A DNA stretch of 64,000 bases from Streptomyces spinoverrucosus (lineage in GTDB: Bacteria > Actinomycetota > Actinomycetes > Streptomycetales > Streptomycetaceae): assembly GCF_015712165.1 (NCBI RefSeq), contig NZ_JADPZX010000003.1, positions 392,832 through 456,831 on the forward strand, written 5' to 3'. The notes under the pieces were generated by a model. It worked only from the letters and a program-made list of their open reading frames with translations, was not told where the DNA came from and did no database searches. This document shows, piece by piece, positions 46,184 to 55,108 of the stretch. The position numbers and the translations under genes were made by a program. Numbering within the stretch: position 1 is the stretch's first letter; the number at the start of each line of letters is the position of its first letter.

Positions 46184-47063
46184 CTTCAGCCTTCGATCCT
46201 CGACGAGTCCCGCCATGCCGAGTCCTGTACGCCGTCGCCGCTACCCGTCCGACACCACCGTTGCCGAGTGGGCCCTCCTCGAACCGCTCCTGCCCGTCCC
46301 GGCCTGCCAGACCAAGACCGGCGGGCACCCCGAGGCCCCGGCGTCAGATCGTCGATGCCATCCGCTACATCGTCGACGACGGCGCCAAGTGGAGGGCCCT
46401 GCCCTCTGACTTCCCTCCGTGGGAGACGGTTTACGGCTTCTTCTGGCGCTGGAACCGCCGCGGCGTAGTGACCTACATCCGGGACCAGCTCCGCCGCCGT
46501 CTCCGCACTGGCCTGGGACGATGCCCCTATCCGGTCACGCTGATCGTCGACTCGCAGTCGGTCAAGGGCGCATCCACGGTGAGCCGGGCGACTCGCGGAT
46601 TCGATCCCGCGAAGATGATCAACGGCCGGAAGAGACACGTCGCGGTGGACATGAAGGGCTTCCCCGTGATGATCACGGTGACGCCAGCCGACATGCAGGA
46701 CCGGGACGCCGCCCGCGCACTGCTCTGGCGCCTTCGCCTCACCCATCCGCAGATCACTCAGGTCTGGGCCGACTCCGCCTACGCCGGCCAACTCGTCACC
46801 TGGGCCGAAGACTTCCTCCACATCACCCTCAAGACCGTCTCCCGCCCCAAGCGTGCAAAGGGGTCCGTCGTGCTCCCGCGCCGCTGGCGTGTCGAACGCA
46901 CCCTGGGATGGATCATGAACGCCCGCCGTAACGCGCGCGACTACGAACGCCTTCCACAGCACAGCGAAGCACACCTGAACTGGGCACTCATCACCCTCAT
47001 GGCCAGGCGACTGACTCGGAAGAAGCCCGTCCCCGGCTGGACGAAGAAGCAGGCACCCACCGG
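46184..47063 (+). pseudogene. IS5-family transposase with frameshift
   Basis: The N-terminal piece (RRYPSDTTVAEWALLEPLLP) is in one frame and the rest in another from near 46345: RQIVDAIRYIVDDGAKWRAL, LIVDSQSVKGAST (first Asp), VWADSAYAGQLVTWAED (second Asp) and RRWRVERTLGWIMNARRNAR (Glu). All catalytic parts are present, so it is a single-shift copy, either recently inactivated or using a natural frameshift. The second frame is fused to the RacP-like gene. No inverted repeats were identified. Confidence 0.8.
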
Positions 47064-47120
47064 CTGTTCTATCGCTGCACGCTCTTGGACAGGTACATCG
47101 ACGCCACTTGAAGAACAAGC

Positions 47121-48074
47121 TCAGCTCTTTGCATGGGAGAGGGCGCGGACCGGGGTGACCTCTTGCGTGTGGAGGATGGCGTCGAACCAGTCTGCGAGCG
47201 ATCCACCGGAAAGGTGGTAAGCGGCATTGTCAGTGGGGTCGTAGTGAGGGCCGATCAGGCGCGTCTTGGCTGGCGTATCGAGCCAGGTCCGCACAGGAGC
47301 TGGGACATCGGTGTGCAGGTCCAGCAGGTAGGCGTCCAGCCCAGTGCCTCCGAGGACGGCGTCGGCGAACTCCGCCGGAGGGGGCAGGACAGGGTAGGGA
47401 GCCATGCCGTGGTGGAAGGTAAGACCGATGGAGACATAACCGGCCCCGAAATACTCGCGTAGGTAACTGCCCGCGTTCCGGTGTGTCAGCGGCGGGGAAG
47501 AGGGAGAGACAGTCCGCGGATTGCCGTTGACGGTGTGTGCGAGGCCACCCCAGTAGACGATCCTGTCGGCGGTGTGTTCATGCCACCGGATGGCGCCCTC
47601 GGCCAGACCCCGCTCGATGCCGGCCAGGCCGTCGAGCGGGGAGGTCTGGCCCTGGGGAGAGCGGGCGGCCCCGGCGAACCGAACCGGGTCATCGGGGTGC
47701 CGACGGTTGAAGGCGCGCATCCAGCGGATGACGTCGAGGATCTCCTCGGTCTGCCAGAAGGACCTGGCCTCGGACAGCATCACCCGCGGGTCCCCCGTTC
47801 CGGTCCTGATGTACTCGTCGAGTCCGACCCGTGACGCGTCGTCCCCTTCCAGCGCAAGTGAACGGAATCCCAGTTCCTCGACCAGCAACCGGACGAGCCT
47901 GTGCGAAAGAGCGGACAGTTCGTGGGCCTGGCGGGTCGAGGCACCGACAGCTACGACCTGGGCATCACGCACGATGTCGGCCACCGGTAGGAGGTCGGTC
48001 AACGGGGCTTCGGAATCGAGCGTGGTGAGGCGATGGGCGTGCTGCCCGATCCACTCGATCACCGTCTCGGACAT
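47121..48074 (-). CDS. Erythromycin esterase-like protein
   Basis: A 317-residue protein of the erythromycin esterase/EreA-like family. AAGGAGG precedes the ATG at 48074. The conserved N-terminal stretch DAQVVAVGASTRQAHELSAL stands where family members have the G(E)..HG...F/E active-site motif, here with Ser in place of the usual Glu. RSLALEGDDASRVGLDEYIR, LDVIRWMRAFNRRHPDDPVR and YVSIGLTFHHGMAPY follow. It is shorter than classical Ere enzymes (about 400 residues). Family members cleave macrolactone rings or have unknown roles; resistance is not implied. No partner gene; downstream it nearly abuts the IS5 remnant. Confidence 0.78.
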   Translation of the reverse strand: MSETVIEWIGQHAHRLTTLDSEAPLTDLLPVADIVRDAQVVAVGASTRQAHELSALSHRLVRLLVEELGFRSLALEGDDASRVGLDEYIRTGTGDPRVMLSEARSFWQTEEILDVIRWMRAFNRRHPDDPVRFAGAARSPQGQTSPLDGLAGIERGLAEGAIRWHEHTADRIVYWGGLAHTVNGNPRTVSPSSPPLTHRNAGSYLREYFGAGYVSIGLTFHHGMAPYPVLPPPAEFADAVLGGTGLDAYLLDLHTDVPAPVRTWLDTPAKTRLIGPHYDPTDNAAYHLSGGSLADWFDAILHTQEVTPVRALSHAKS

Positions 48075-48433
48075 GGCCAGACCTCCTTGTTCAGAGCGAT
48101 CAGTTTCGGCATGCGTCCCCGGTCGCGGTGGCGCCGCACAAGCGGCCTCAGACATGAACCAAGGTTGAGCTCGACGACACATGCAGCGGCATGGGTCCAA
48201 GCCGCCAACCGCCACAGCCACAATCGGGATACGTACGCAGCTTGCGGACCCTTGAGATGTTCTTGATGACAACAAGCGCGCGAAGTGACGACGTTCGTCT
48301 CTGAATTCACATGACCAACCAGATCGCCACCTGCGGCTCCTGTTCAGGCCTCCATTCGAAAGCACCGCATGCCCCCGGCGGCGCGTCCCGACCTCCCCTT
48401 CCGACATACGGCAAGCACTCAGGCAGCGGTGCG

Positions 48434-48913
48434 TCACGCAACCGGCATCGGCTGGATCTCCGGGGGGAGCACGGGCGGCTCACCCGTAGTCCATATCGCC
48501 CGAACGGACATGCGACTGATGCGCCAGCCCTCGCGCATGCGCCGCAGTTCGGCCTCGTAGTAGCCGCCCACTGTGAAGAGAGGGTTGGCGTCTTGGCCGC
48601 GCTGTTGAAGGGTGGCGTCGTGGTGAACATGCGTCATCAGCGCATTCCAGGACGCTGTGGCTCTTCCCGAGACGGCCTCGACGTCAACCAGGACATCGGA
48701 GGCGATGTGCTGTGTGCGGGCGTACCTCTCGAGTGCCTCGTTGGTGTGCTCCATTGCTTCGATGCCGTCGGACGCGCCGATAGGAGTCACCGTTCGCACG
48801 TCGTCGGTGAAGTAGCTGCGGGCCCAATCGCCCTCGAACTTCCGCTCGTCCAGGGCTCGGAAGAAGCGGCTGATGAGCATGCTGATCTCGGTGTGATCCG
48901 TCTGCGTGGTCAT
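48434..48913 (-). CDS. SnoaL/NTF2-like domain protein
   Basis: A 159-residue cytoplasmic protein beginning MTTQTDHTEISMLISRFFRA. The SnoaL-like cone fold is supported by ALDERKFEGDWARSYFTDDV near the N-terminus, the mid-strand SGRATASWNALMTHVHHDA, and GGYYEAELRRMREGWRISRM with a typical terminal strand. The start at 48913 has GGAAG upstream. Such proteins include polyketide cyclases, dehydratases and steroid isomerases as well as many of unknown function. It stands alone, so no pathway can be assigned. Confidence 0.8.
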   Translation of the reverse strand: MTTQTDHTEISMLISRFFRALDERKFEGDWARSYFTDDVRTVTPIGASDGIEAMEHTNEALERYARTQHIASDVLVDVEAVSGRATASWNALMTHVHHDATLQQRGQDANPLFTVGGYYEAELRRMREGWRISRMSVRAIWTTGEPPVLPPEIQPMPVA

Positions 48914-48985
48914 GGCCAAAGCTTCCGTCCTCAACCGCACTTGAGGTCAAGATCGGAGCACGTCTGCCTCAGCGGAGTTTCGTCG

Positions 48986-49962
48986 TCACCGTGACGCCTT
49001 CGCGGAATGACCTATCCTGCCGCATGAGCAGTAATCGGCACCCTGACCTGCGCTTTGGACGTTAGAAACAGCTTCTGAGCTTGTTCTGCTCGTCCCAGTC
49101 AGGCTCTGGCCCGGGTCCTTCGCGGGCACCTTTGTGACCTCCAGACCAGCCGACCGGCCGCGGGTGTGCTGCCCGGTATCGCACGTCAGTAGCCGTACGT
49201 CGCGGGCGGCGAGAGCCTGGATAGCCACCGCGCGGTCAATGATCTCGTCATCAGTGATGGAGAGGCGTACGTGTCCGGGCTGGTCGAGAACGATCTCCAC
49301 GCTGACTTCGCCGCGCCACTGATCGGTCTGCGCGCCAAAGTCCGCCTGGCGCAGGATGCCGAAGGCGGAACCGTTGAGCACCGCGTCCATGAGTCCGAGG
49401 GTGTGCGACGCCCGATAGCGCGCCCGGTGCTTTCCGGAGTCCTTCAGACCATCCAGTTCGTCGACCACGGCGATGGGAAACAGCAGACGGATAGCTTCCG
49501 GGCCTCTTACGTCAACTACTTTGTGCAGGTCTGCGTCGGCCGGCCCGACGGCAGGCTGGATGTAGAAGCTGGAGTCAGCGACCACAAAGCACTCCTGGCC
49601 GTTTCACCGCGCTATCTGCTTTTCCAGGGCTTCATCTGCCGCCTCGAAGGCCTGGAGACGCTCAGTGGCTTCTGGCTGGATTGGACCGTTCACGAGGCGT
49701 TCCTGCGCGCTGCCGGCCAGTGTTCCGCAGCTGCTGGGGAGGGACTGGTAGCGGCGAGTGAGAACCAGGCGGTCAATGTCGGCGTCGCTGATCTGGCAGC
49801 GGAGGCCGCCAGCCGTGACGGTTGCCCAGTTTAGGTAGCGCATCAGCCAGGAGAAGGCGGTCTCCGGTCCGGCTCCTAGCAGGTTTCCGACCGAGGTAGG
49901 GCATGGCGCAGTGCTTCACGGATGTTCCTGCGGTCGGTGCCCGGTCGAGGTGTGATGAGCAT
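48986..49962 (-). pseudogene. PIN-domain protein broken by a frameshift and an internal stop
   Basis: The original gene begins at ATG 49962 (MLITPRPGTDRRNIREALRH). A one-base shift near 49895 leads to LLGAGPETAFSWLMRYLNWA and ISDADIDRLVLTRRYQSLPS. A TGA near 49604 stands where relatives have Trp (QIARW), followed in frame by CFVVADSSFYIQP, PIAVVDELDGLKDSGKHRAR and LLTCDTGQHTRGRSAGLEV, the PIN nuclease core with its acidic residues. CAGGAG six bases before GTG 49585 could restart translation of the PIN part alone (199 codons). Relatives are single proteins of about 330 residues. Confidence 0.75.
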
Positions 49963-50195
49963 GCCGCAGATCCTGCGCCCTTGCGTGCGTCCCGCCACGC
50001 GCCACGCGCCCGCGCCGCTGGGCTGTTACTGGGGCCGTCCCGGCTCCCGCCTGCGAGCAGCCCGGATACAACCTTCGCGGCCCGTCGTGAGTCAGAGTCG
50101 CCGCGATGAGTGAGGGGCCTGACGCAACCGGGCCACAGCAATGGCATACGATGCGCGCGACCCTCATAAAGATCACATAAGAGGATGTGCACGTC

Positions 50196-51083
50196 ATGGC
50201 ATTCCGTGCCCCGTACCGTTCCCGTCGCGGCATATCCGCCGTTGCCGCCCTGCTCGCGATCGGCGCGGTGGGATGCTCGGACGTCTCCGACGCCGTCGAC
50301 GGCGCCAAGGACAGCGCGAAGAAGGTGGCTCGCCAGCGCTCGGTGTTCTCACTGGACATCGGCGACTGCTACAACCCGAACGGCAAGGCCGAGGGGACGG
50401 CGTACGCCGTCGAGATCGTGCCCTGCGATGAGGCCCACGAGGGCCAGGTCGTCGGCGAGTTCACGATCGACGAGGGCAAGGAGTACCCCGGCGACGACGG
50501 GATCTCGACGATCGCGGACAACCGCTGCCCGGCCGAGGCACAGAAGTACGCCCCGGACACCTGGGCGCTGCCCAAGGGCGTCGCCCTGTTCTACTACACC
50601 CCGACCAAGGAGAGCTGGGCGACGGGTGACCGCGCGGTGAGCTGCACCTACACCGCGGAGAAGGGCACGTTCGCCGGTTCGCTGGACACTGCGAAGTCCC
50701 TCAAGCCCGAGCAGAGCACCTACCTCAAGGGTTCGAACGCGGTGTACGAGGCCCTGTGGGCGAACCAGCCTGAGAAGGACACCGTCGAGGACGACCTGCC
50801 CGGCTACAAGGCGCAGGCCAAGGCCGTCGCGGCCGCCCTCGACGCACACGTCAAGGGCCTGGACGGCATCGAGGGCACCGAGGTCGGCAAGCTCCGCGCG
50901 ACGCTTGCGAAGGCGGCCGGGAACTGGAAGAAGGCCGCGAACGCCGCCGACGCCGACGCGTTCTACATCGCCTACGACCCGGCGTTCACCGACATCGACC
51001 CGAACAAGTCGGTCGCTGCCCGCAAGGAACTGGGCCTGGCCACCACCGTCCCGGCCGACGAGGCGGAGGTCTGGGCGGGCTGA
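50196..51083 (+). CDS. Septum-formation-domain-like lipoprotein
   Basis: A 295-residue lipoprotein. The ATG at 50196 follows AGAGGA; a GTG nine bases earlier is possible. The signal has a basic N-terminus (FRAPYRSRRG), a hydrophobic core and the lipobox AVGC (about residue 27). The mature part contains FSLDIGDCYNPNGKAEGTAY and VEIVPCDEAHEGQVVGEFTI, the two-cysteine motif of septum-formation family proteins, later RAVSCTYTAEKG and an alpha-helical C-terminus. It is probably anchored outside the membrane. Role unknown; the family name does not prove a part in division. A hairpin terminator follows at once. Confidence 0.8.
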   Translation: MAFRAPYRSRRGISAVAALLAIGAVGCSDVSDAVDGAKDSAKKVARQRSVFSLDIGDCYNPNGKAEGTAYAVEIVPCDEAHEGQVVGEFTIDEGKEYPGDDGISTIADNRCPAEAQKYAPDTWALPKGVALFYYTPTKESWATGDRAVSCTYTAEKGTFAGSLDTAKSLKPEQSTYLKGSNAVYEALWANQPEKDTVEDDLPGYKAQAKAVAAALDAHVKGLDGIEGTEVGKLRATLAKAAGNWKKAANAADADAFYIAYDPAFTDIDPNKSVAARKELGLATTVPADEAEVWAG

Positions 51084-51096
51084 CGATCCGTCGGAT

Positions 51097-51132
51097 CAGC
51101 GGGGCGGTGTCCGTCAAGGACCGGCCCCGCTG
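51097..51132 (+). terminator. Hairpin after the lipoprotein gene
   Basis: Arms CAGCGGGG and CCCCGCTG, extended by imperfect pairing, form a stem-loop 14 bp after the lipoprotein stop. Probable transcription terminator. Confidence 0.65.
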
Positions 51133-51137
51133 TGGCG

Positions 51138-51240
51138 TAGCTGTCGTGGTTGCTTAATGATCTTGGTTGTGACCTGCTGTTGCTCAGTTGTTCTGAGTGG
51201 TGGTCTGTTGGGTGGGTGGGGGTTTACGCGGAGTTGAGTG
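51138..51240. repeat. Possible left end of a Tn5053/Tn7-like element
   Basis: Starts TGTCGTGGTTGCTTAATG and contains further short CTG(T/C)TG repeats. Tn5053-type ends begin TGTC and carry several transposase-binding repeats. It lies between the host-type lipoprotein gene and tniQ. No matching right end or 5-bp duplication was found. Confidence 0.3.
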
Positions 51241-51400
51241 TCCGGCGCCGAGGGGATACGCGGGCTGAGCTGGTGTTTGGGGCTGCGCAGTGAGCTGGGT
51301 GGGGCGGCGGTTTTTACGCAGTGTGGTTGGCGCGCCTGTAGGTACGGGGACTTGTCGGCCGGTCTGCTGAGGTCAGGGCGGCGAGGGTATGTGGGTTGGT

Positions 51401-52315
51401 TCAGCGGGTTGCCAGGCGTTGCCAGAGCAGGTCGTGGTCGGCGGGTGCGAGGCGGGGCAGGTGGAGGCGGCCGGCGAGGTCGTGGAGGAAGGCGGTCTGC
51501 TGGGTGCGGGTCAGGGGGTACGGCGGCAGGCGGTCGAGGGCTGCGGCGAGGGTGAGGGTCTCGGGGTAGGTGATCAGGCTGCGGCAGGTCAGGGCGGGGG
51601 AAACCGGGCCTGGGGTGAGGTGGGGGTTGGCGGCGCGGAGCCGACGCAGGCGGGTGTGCCAGCGCTGGTGGAGGTGTTGGTGGTGGTCGTACCAGCGCGT
51701 GGTGATCGTCGATGCCCAGCTCAGGGAGACCGCCGTGGGTGGGCGGCGGGCGGTGCGGCGGGCTCGGGTGAGTTCGGGGACGGGGCGGATGCCGAGGGGG
51801 GTGCGCTGTCTGGGATCGCTTGAGGCTTGCTGGTGGCGGGTGCAGATGAGGGCCCGGGGCAGGTCGTGTGCCGGGTGGATCCACGCGGGAGTTGCCGTGT
51901 GCGGGCTGCGGCGGATGATGCAGGCGGTGCATGCCGGCAGCGGCTGCATTGCGGGCTCGACCGTGTGCCAGCGAGCGGTGGCGGCGTGAGCTGTGCCGAT
52001 GGCGGCGGGCGGGGGCCGGCGGGCCAGGGCGCGGGCGAGGTGTGCGGGCGGGATGCGGGTGAAGAGGGACAGGCGGCGGGCGGCTTCGCTGCTGAGGTGG
52101 ATATCGGTGGCGGGCGGGCCCGTTGGGGTGCCGGTGGCGGTGATGTGCAGGCCGTCGAGGAGCTGGGCGGCACTGAGGTGGTAGGCGGTGGCGAGGCGGG
52201 TGAGGTAGGAGGCGGTGGCCTCGCGGGGCAGCGGCGTCACGCGCAGTGCGCCGGGCGGGGCCGGCCACATGGTGCTGGCTCGCACGGCGGGGCGGCTCGC
52301 GGTGGAGGTGGTCAC
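51401..52315 (-). CDS. tniQ: TniQ family transposition protein
   Basis: A 304-residue protein of the TniQ (TnsD-like) family, which in Tn5053/Tn7-type systems helps target-site choice or resolution. The N-terminal conserved part reads RVTPLPREATASYLTRLATA with LSAAQLLDGLHI, and the zinc-binding region includes PLPACTACIIRR and a later LICTRHQ (CxxC...CxxH). The C-terminal half is helical and basic (WHTRLRRLRAANPHL). Its ATG overlaps the stop of an upstream TniB tail by four bases, so both came from one tniB-tniQ operon. The codon set is extremely GC-rich with many CAC and CGC codons. Confidence 0.75.
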   Translation of the reverse strand: MTTSTASRPAVRASTMWPAPPGALRVTPLPREATASYLTRLATAYHLSAAQLLDGLHITATGTPTGPPATDIHLSSEAARRLSLFTRIPPAHLARALARRPPPAAIGTAHAATARWHTVEPAMQPLPACTACIIRRSPHTATPAWIHPAHDLPRALICTRHQQASSDPRQRTPLGIRPVPELTRARRTARRPPTAVSLSWASTITTRWYDHHQHLHQRWHTRLRRLRAANPHLTPGPVSPALTCRSLITYPETLTLAAALDRLPPYPLTRTQQTAFLHDLAGRLHLPRLAPADHDLLWQRLATR

Positions 52316-52575
52316 CGGCTGCCGAGCCGGGTGCGGCGGGCGGGGGTGCGGGGCCGGTATTGCTCCTCGGCGAGGTGGTCCAGCGCGATGGTGTCCAGCA
52401 GCGTCTTGGTGATGCGTTCGCTGCTGTCCAGGATGGCTTCGATGGCGGCCTGGCGGATCAGGCGGGCCAGGCTGCCGATCCTGCCCGCGGTCCGCTCGTG
52501 CAGGTAGGGCGCCAGCCTGGGCAGGCTGCCCGGCCGGTGCGCGTTCAGGTCAAGGGCAGCTGTGAGTGGGCGCAT
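52312..52575 (-). pseudogene. TniB-like AAA+ ATPase C-terminal remnant
   Basis: An 87-codon frame reads PGSLPRLAPYLHERTAGRIG, SLARLIRQAAIEAILDSSER and LLDTIALDHLAEEQYRPR, the C-terminal sensor/lid region of TniB/TnsC-type ATPases. Walker A and B parts are missing. It is translationally coupled to tniQ. Confidence 0.75.
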
Positions 52576-52649
52576 TGGTGGCAGTGGGTGGGTGTCAGCG
52601 GGGGCGGGATGCTGGGTGCCTGCTCATGGGGATAGCTGCGGGCAGGTCC

Positions 52650-52675
52650 GCTGTTATGAGGTGACCAAGCGGCTG
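52650..52675 (+). repeat. 26-bp repeat, copy 1
   Basis: GCTGTTATGAGGTGACCAAG followed by CGGCTG. It matches the copy at 53573 at 22 of 26 positions. The two copies flank the GNAT gene and may be transposase-binding repeats. Confidence 0.55.
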
Positions 52676-52799
52676 CTGTTTTTCGACCAGTGTGGGGTAG
52701 GTCGGCTGTCGTGGAGGTGGCTGTTCCTATCGTTTGAAGGACAACCGCGGCGACGCCCGTGAGACTCGGACGCGGCAGTGGACTGGCGAAGGAGCTCCG

Positions 52800-53258
52800 G
52801 TGAGGACACCTGACGGGCTGGATGAGTTTCGCTGGCGGTGGATGCTTCTTCGCCGTCCGAGGACCGAGTGGTTCTTCCTGCTGCACGCCGCGACGCGGCC
52901 TGCAGGTTTCCAGGACATTCGCGTCTACGGGCGTGACGGGATATCCGATGCGCGGCTCGTGTGGAAGGTCTGTCACGAGTGCGAGCGGGGCGTCATCTCG
53001 AAAATCTCGCTCTCTCCAGAGGTGCAGCGGCAAGGTCTTGGCACACGCCTCGTCGACAGGGCACTCCTGGACGGTCCCGGCTATCGCTGGACTACCAGCA
53101 GCCAGTCCCCGGATGGTCGGGCGTTCTTCCGGGCGATGACGGCACGCACCGGCACCGAGTTCGCGGCAGGAGCCCGAACATGCGAGCACATCCTGGAGAG
53201 TCGACCCGGACGCCACAAGCCAATACTGGACCGACGCCTCCACCGGGTACGTCGCTGA
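52800..53258 (+). CDS. GNAT-family N-acetyltransferase
   Basis: A 152-residue protein. The GTG at 52800 has AAGGAG five bases upstream and begins VRTPDGLDEFRWRW. The acetyl-CoA-binding motif A is clear: ISKISLSPEVQRQGLGTRLV, with the Q/RxxGxG/A core QRQGLG and the following helix. The C-terminal part has TTSSQSPDGRAFFRAMTART, where a tyrosine or serine general acid often lies. Located between two transposition gene sets and flanked by 26-bp repeats, so it may be transposon cargo. Substrate unknown. Confidence 0.8.
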   Translation: MRTPDGLDEFRWRWMLLRRPRTEWFFLLHAATRPAGFQDIRVYGRDGISDARLVWKVCHECERGVISKISLSPEVQRQGLGTRLVDRALLDGPGYRWTTSSQSPDGRAFFRAMTARTGTEFAAGARTCEHILESRPGRHKPILDRRLHRVRR

Positions 53259-53688
53259 CTGCCGGCGCCCCACCCCGACGGGGGAAGAGTCGCTGGGACG
53301 TCTTCTTGTCGCAGGCGCTGTTTGAGGGGGCGAACGTCACCCCCGGCGACGAACCGGACGCGACGTAATCTCGCCACCGGTCGCGCCTGGCCTCTCCCGT
53401 ACAGGCAGCTACCACCGAGTTGGCAGCTCGTAGAGACTTGCTGAGCTGCGATGGCAGTTGCCACCACTGCTGGCGTGCAGGTGCTTCCGTAGGTGGGCCA
53501 GGTCAGTACAGGGCGATGTCAGCGGGGTGGGGTGCTGACACCAGTCCATGGGGCCGGGGCGTGGAACTGGTTGCTGTCATGGGGTGACCAGGTGGCTGTC
53601 ACGGTGTGGCTAGCAGATTGCGGTTCAGCCGTGTTGGGTTTGCCGGTTTTTGTGTGGATGGGTGGCCGGGGCGGGTGGGGTTGACTGT
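53259..53688. other. Upstream region of the transposition operon with repeats
   Basis: No gene. It contains GCTGTCATGGGGTGACCAGG followed by TGGCTG (53573-53598, copy 2 of the 26-bp repeat), further GGCTGTCAC-like units near 53594, and GCTG-rich repeats around 53450. These may form the transposon end and the operon promoter. Confidence 0.5.
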
Positions 53689-55032
53689 GTGACGGGTTCG
53701 GGAACCCCGGTGGGGGAGACGGTGCCGGGTCCGGCTGCTTCGGCGGATGCCGGGCGGGTGGAGCGGGCTGTGGTGGTGCGGCGGCTCCTGGCGGTGGACC
53801 GGGAGGGCGGGTTGTCGGCTCTGCACGTGCGGATCACGGCCGGTTTGGCGGGTGTGTCGGAGCGGACGGTGTGGCGGTGGCTGGAGCAGGGGCGCCGCGG
53901 CCGGGTTGAGGCGCGTCCGCGGCAGGGCGGGTTCGTGGTGGGTGACGCCTTGTGGGAGGTGCTCACGCAGGCCGGTGGGAACGTCGCCGAGTTGCGTCGC
54001 AGGATGCTCCGGGCGCAGGACGAGGGCGTGCTTCAGCGGTGGGGTGTGGAGGTGGTGCCGTCCTTGGCGACGCTGCACCGCGCGATCAAGGACGAGCTGC
54101 GTGCGGGTCGGGTGCTTCCAGTCGCGCGTGCGGCGTCGGGCCGGGTCGAGCCGAGCCGGTACGACCGGGCTCTGGCCGAGCTTGGTTTCGCGGACGGGAA
54201 GGACGGTCCGCCTGTCGTGGACGGCCCGGCTGCCGGGTCGTCCGGCACGAGCGGTGAGGGTCGGACCGACGCGGCTGGGGTCGGCGTCCGTTCTGGTGGG
54301 GTGCGGTTGTACGCGCCGGGAGCCCGCCTGGTGTCCACACGGCAGGCGGCCGGGGTGGTGGAGGCGGTGGGGCATACGGTCGCGGCCCGGGGGATCGGCT
54401 GTGTGTACGGGGATACGGGACTGGGGAAGACGGTCGCGGTCGAGCAGGCTCTGCATCTGCTGCCCGGCCGGGTGCCGGTGTGGCGGGCTGTCGTCGGGGT
54501 CAGGCCCGGTCTGCCGCAGGTGCGGGCCGCGTTGTGCGAGGCGCTGGGGCTGCCGTCGGGGGCGCTGACGCACCGGGCCGGGCCGGCGGACCAGGCTTTG
54601 GCGGGTGCGCTGGCCGAGCCGGGAGTGCTGTTCCTCGACGACGCGCAGCGTCTGACGACGCCGGTGCTGGACTACCTGCGGCAACTGTGGGATTCGCCGG
54701 GCTGCGCGGCCGCCCTGGTGCTGTGCGGGGCGGGTAGTGAGCGGGCGCTGGCCCGGGCGGCGGCCATGCGTTCCCGGGTTCTGACCTGGCATCAGGTCAC
54801 CCGGCTCGATGCGAGCCAAGTGCCGCAGACGCTGAGCCTGTTCCACCCGGTGTGGGAGGACGCGGATCCGGCCGATCTGGTGCGAGCGGACGAGCAGACC
54901 GCCCGCGGCAACTTCCGCACCTGGGCGAAGATCACCTCGCATGTCTGCGCCGCCCGGGGCCATGACCCCGGCACGCGGGTGGGACGGGACGCGATCGACC
55001 AGGCCTGCGCCCGGCTCGGTCCGTACCCGTGA
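53689..55032 (+). CDS. Fusion of TniA-like DNA-binding region with TniB/TnsC-like AAA+ ATPase
   Basis: A 447-residue protein from GTG 53689 (VTGSGTPVGETV); TTG 53650 and GTG 53662 are other starts. Residues about 25-160 resemble the TniA N-terminus encoded next door: VRRLLAVDREGGLSALHVRI, SERTVWRWLEQGRRGR and VPSLATLHRAIKDELR align with its VRRLLALRAQGGLSRQHVRL, SERTVWRWLAEA and VPSLSTFLRALRRDL. A variable linker (about 160-215) leads to a TniB-like AAA+ domain with Walker A GDTGLGKT (about 241-248), Walker B GVLFLDDAQRL (about 315) and FHPVWEDADPADLV. The DDE core is absent. This could be an in-frame deletion product of a tniA-tniB pair or a distinct DNA-bound ATPase. It precedes tniA by 76 bp. 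Confidence 0.8.
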   Translation: MTGSGTPVGETVPGPAASADAGRVERAVVVRRLLAVDREGGLSALHVRITAGLAGVSERTVWRWLEQGRRGRVEARPRQGGFVVGDALWEVLTQAGGNVAELRRRMLRAQDEGVLQRWGVEVVPSLATLHRAIKDELRAGRVLPVARAASGRVEPSRYDRALAELGFADGKDGPPVVDGPAAGSSGTSGEGRTDAAGVGVRSGGVRLYAPGARLVSTRQAAGVVEAVGHTVAARGIGCVYGDTGLGKTVAVEQALHLLPGRVPVWRAVVGVRPGLPQVRAALCEALGLPSGALTHRAGPADQALAGALAEPGVLFLDDAQRLTTPVLDYLRQLWDSPGCAAALVLCGAGSERALARAAAMRSRVLTWHQVTRLDASQVPQTLSLFHPVWEDADPADLVRADEQTARGNFRTWAKITSHVCAARGHDPGTRVGRDAIDQACARLGPYP

Positions 55033-55108
55033 CTGACCCGTCTCGCGGGCTTGGGCACACCAGGGCCGAAGACAATCCCTCACCTCGCTCGAACAAAGAG
55101 AAGGCACG

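Noticed and set aside
47121..48437. 438-residue version of the erythromycin-esterase-like protein
   Set aside because: The extra N-terminal 121 codons lack coding character, and AAGGAGG stands right before the ATG at 48074.
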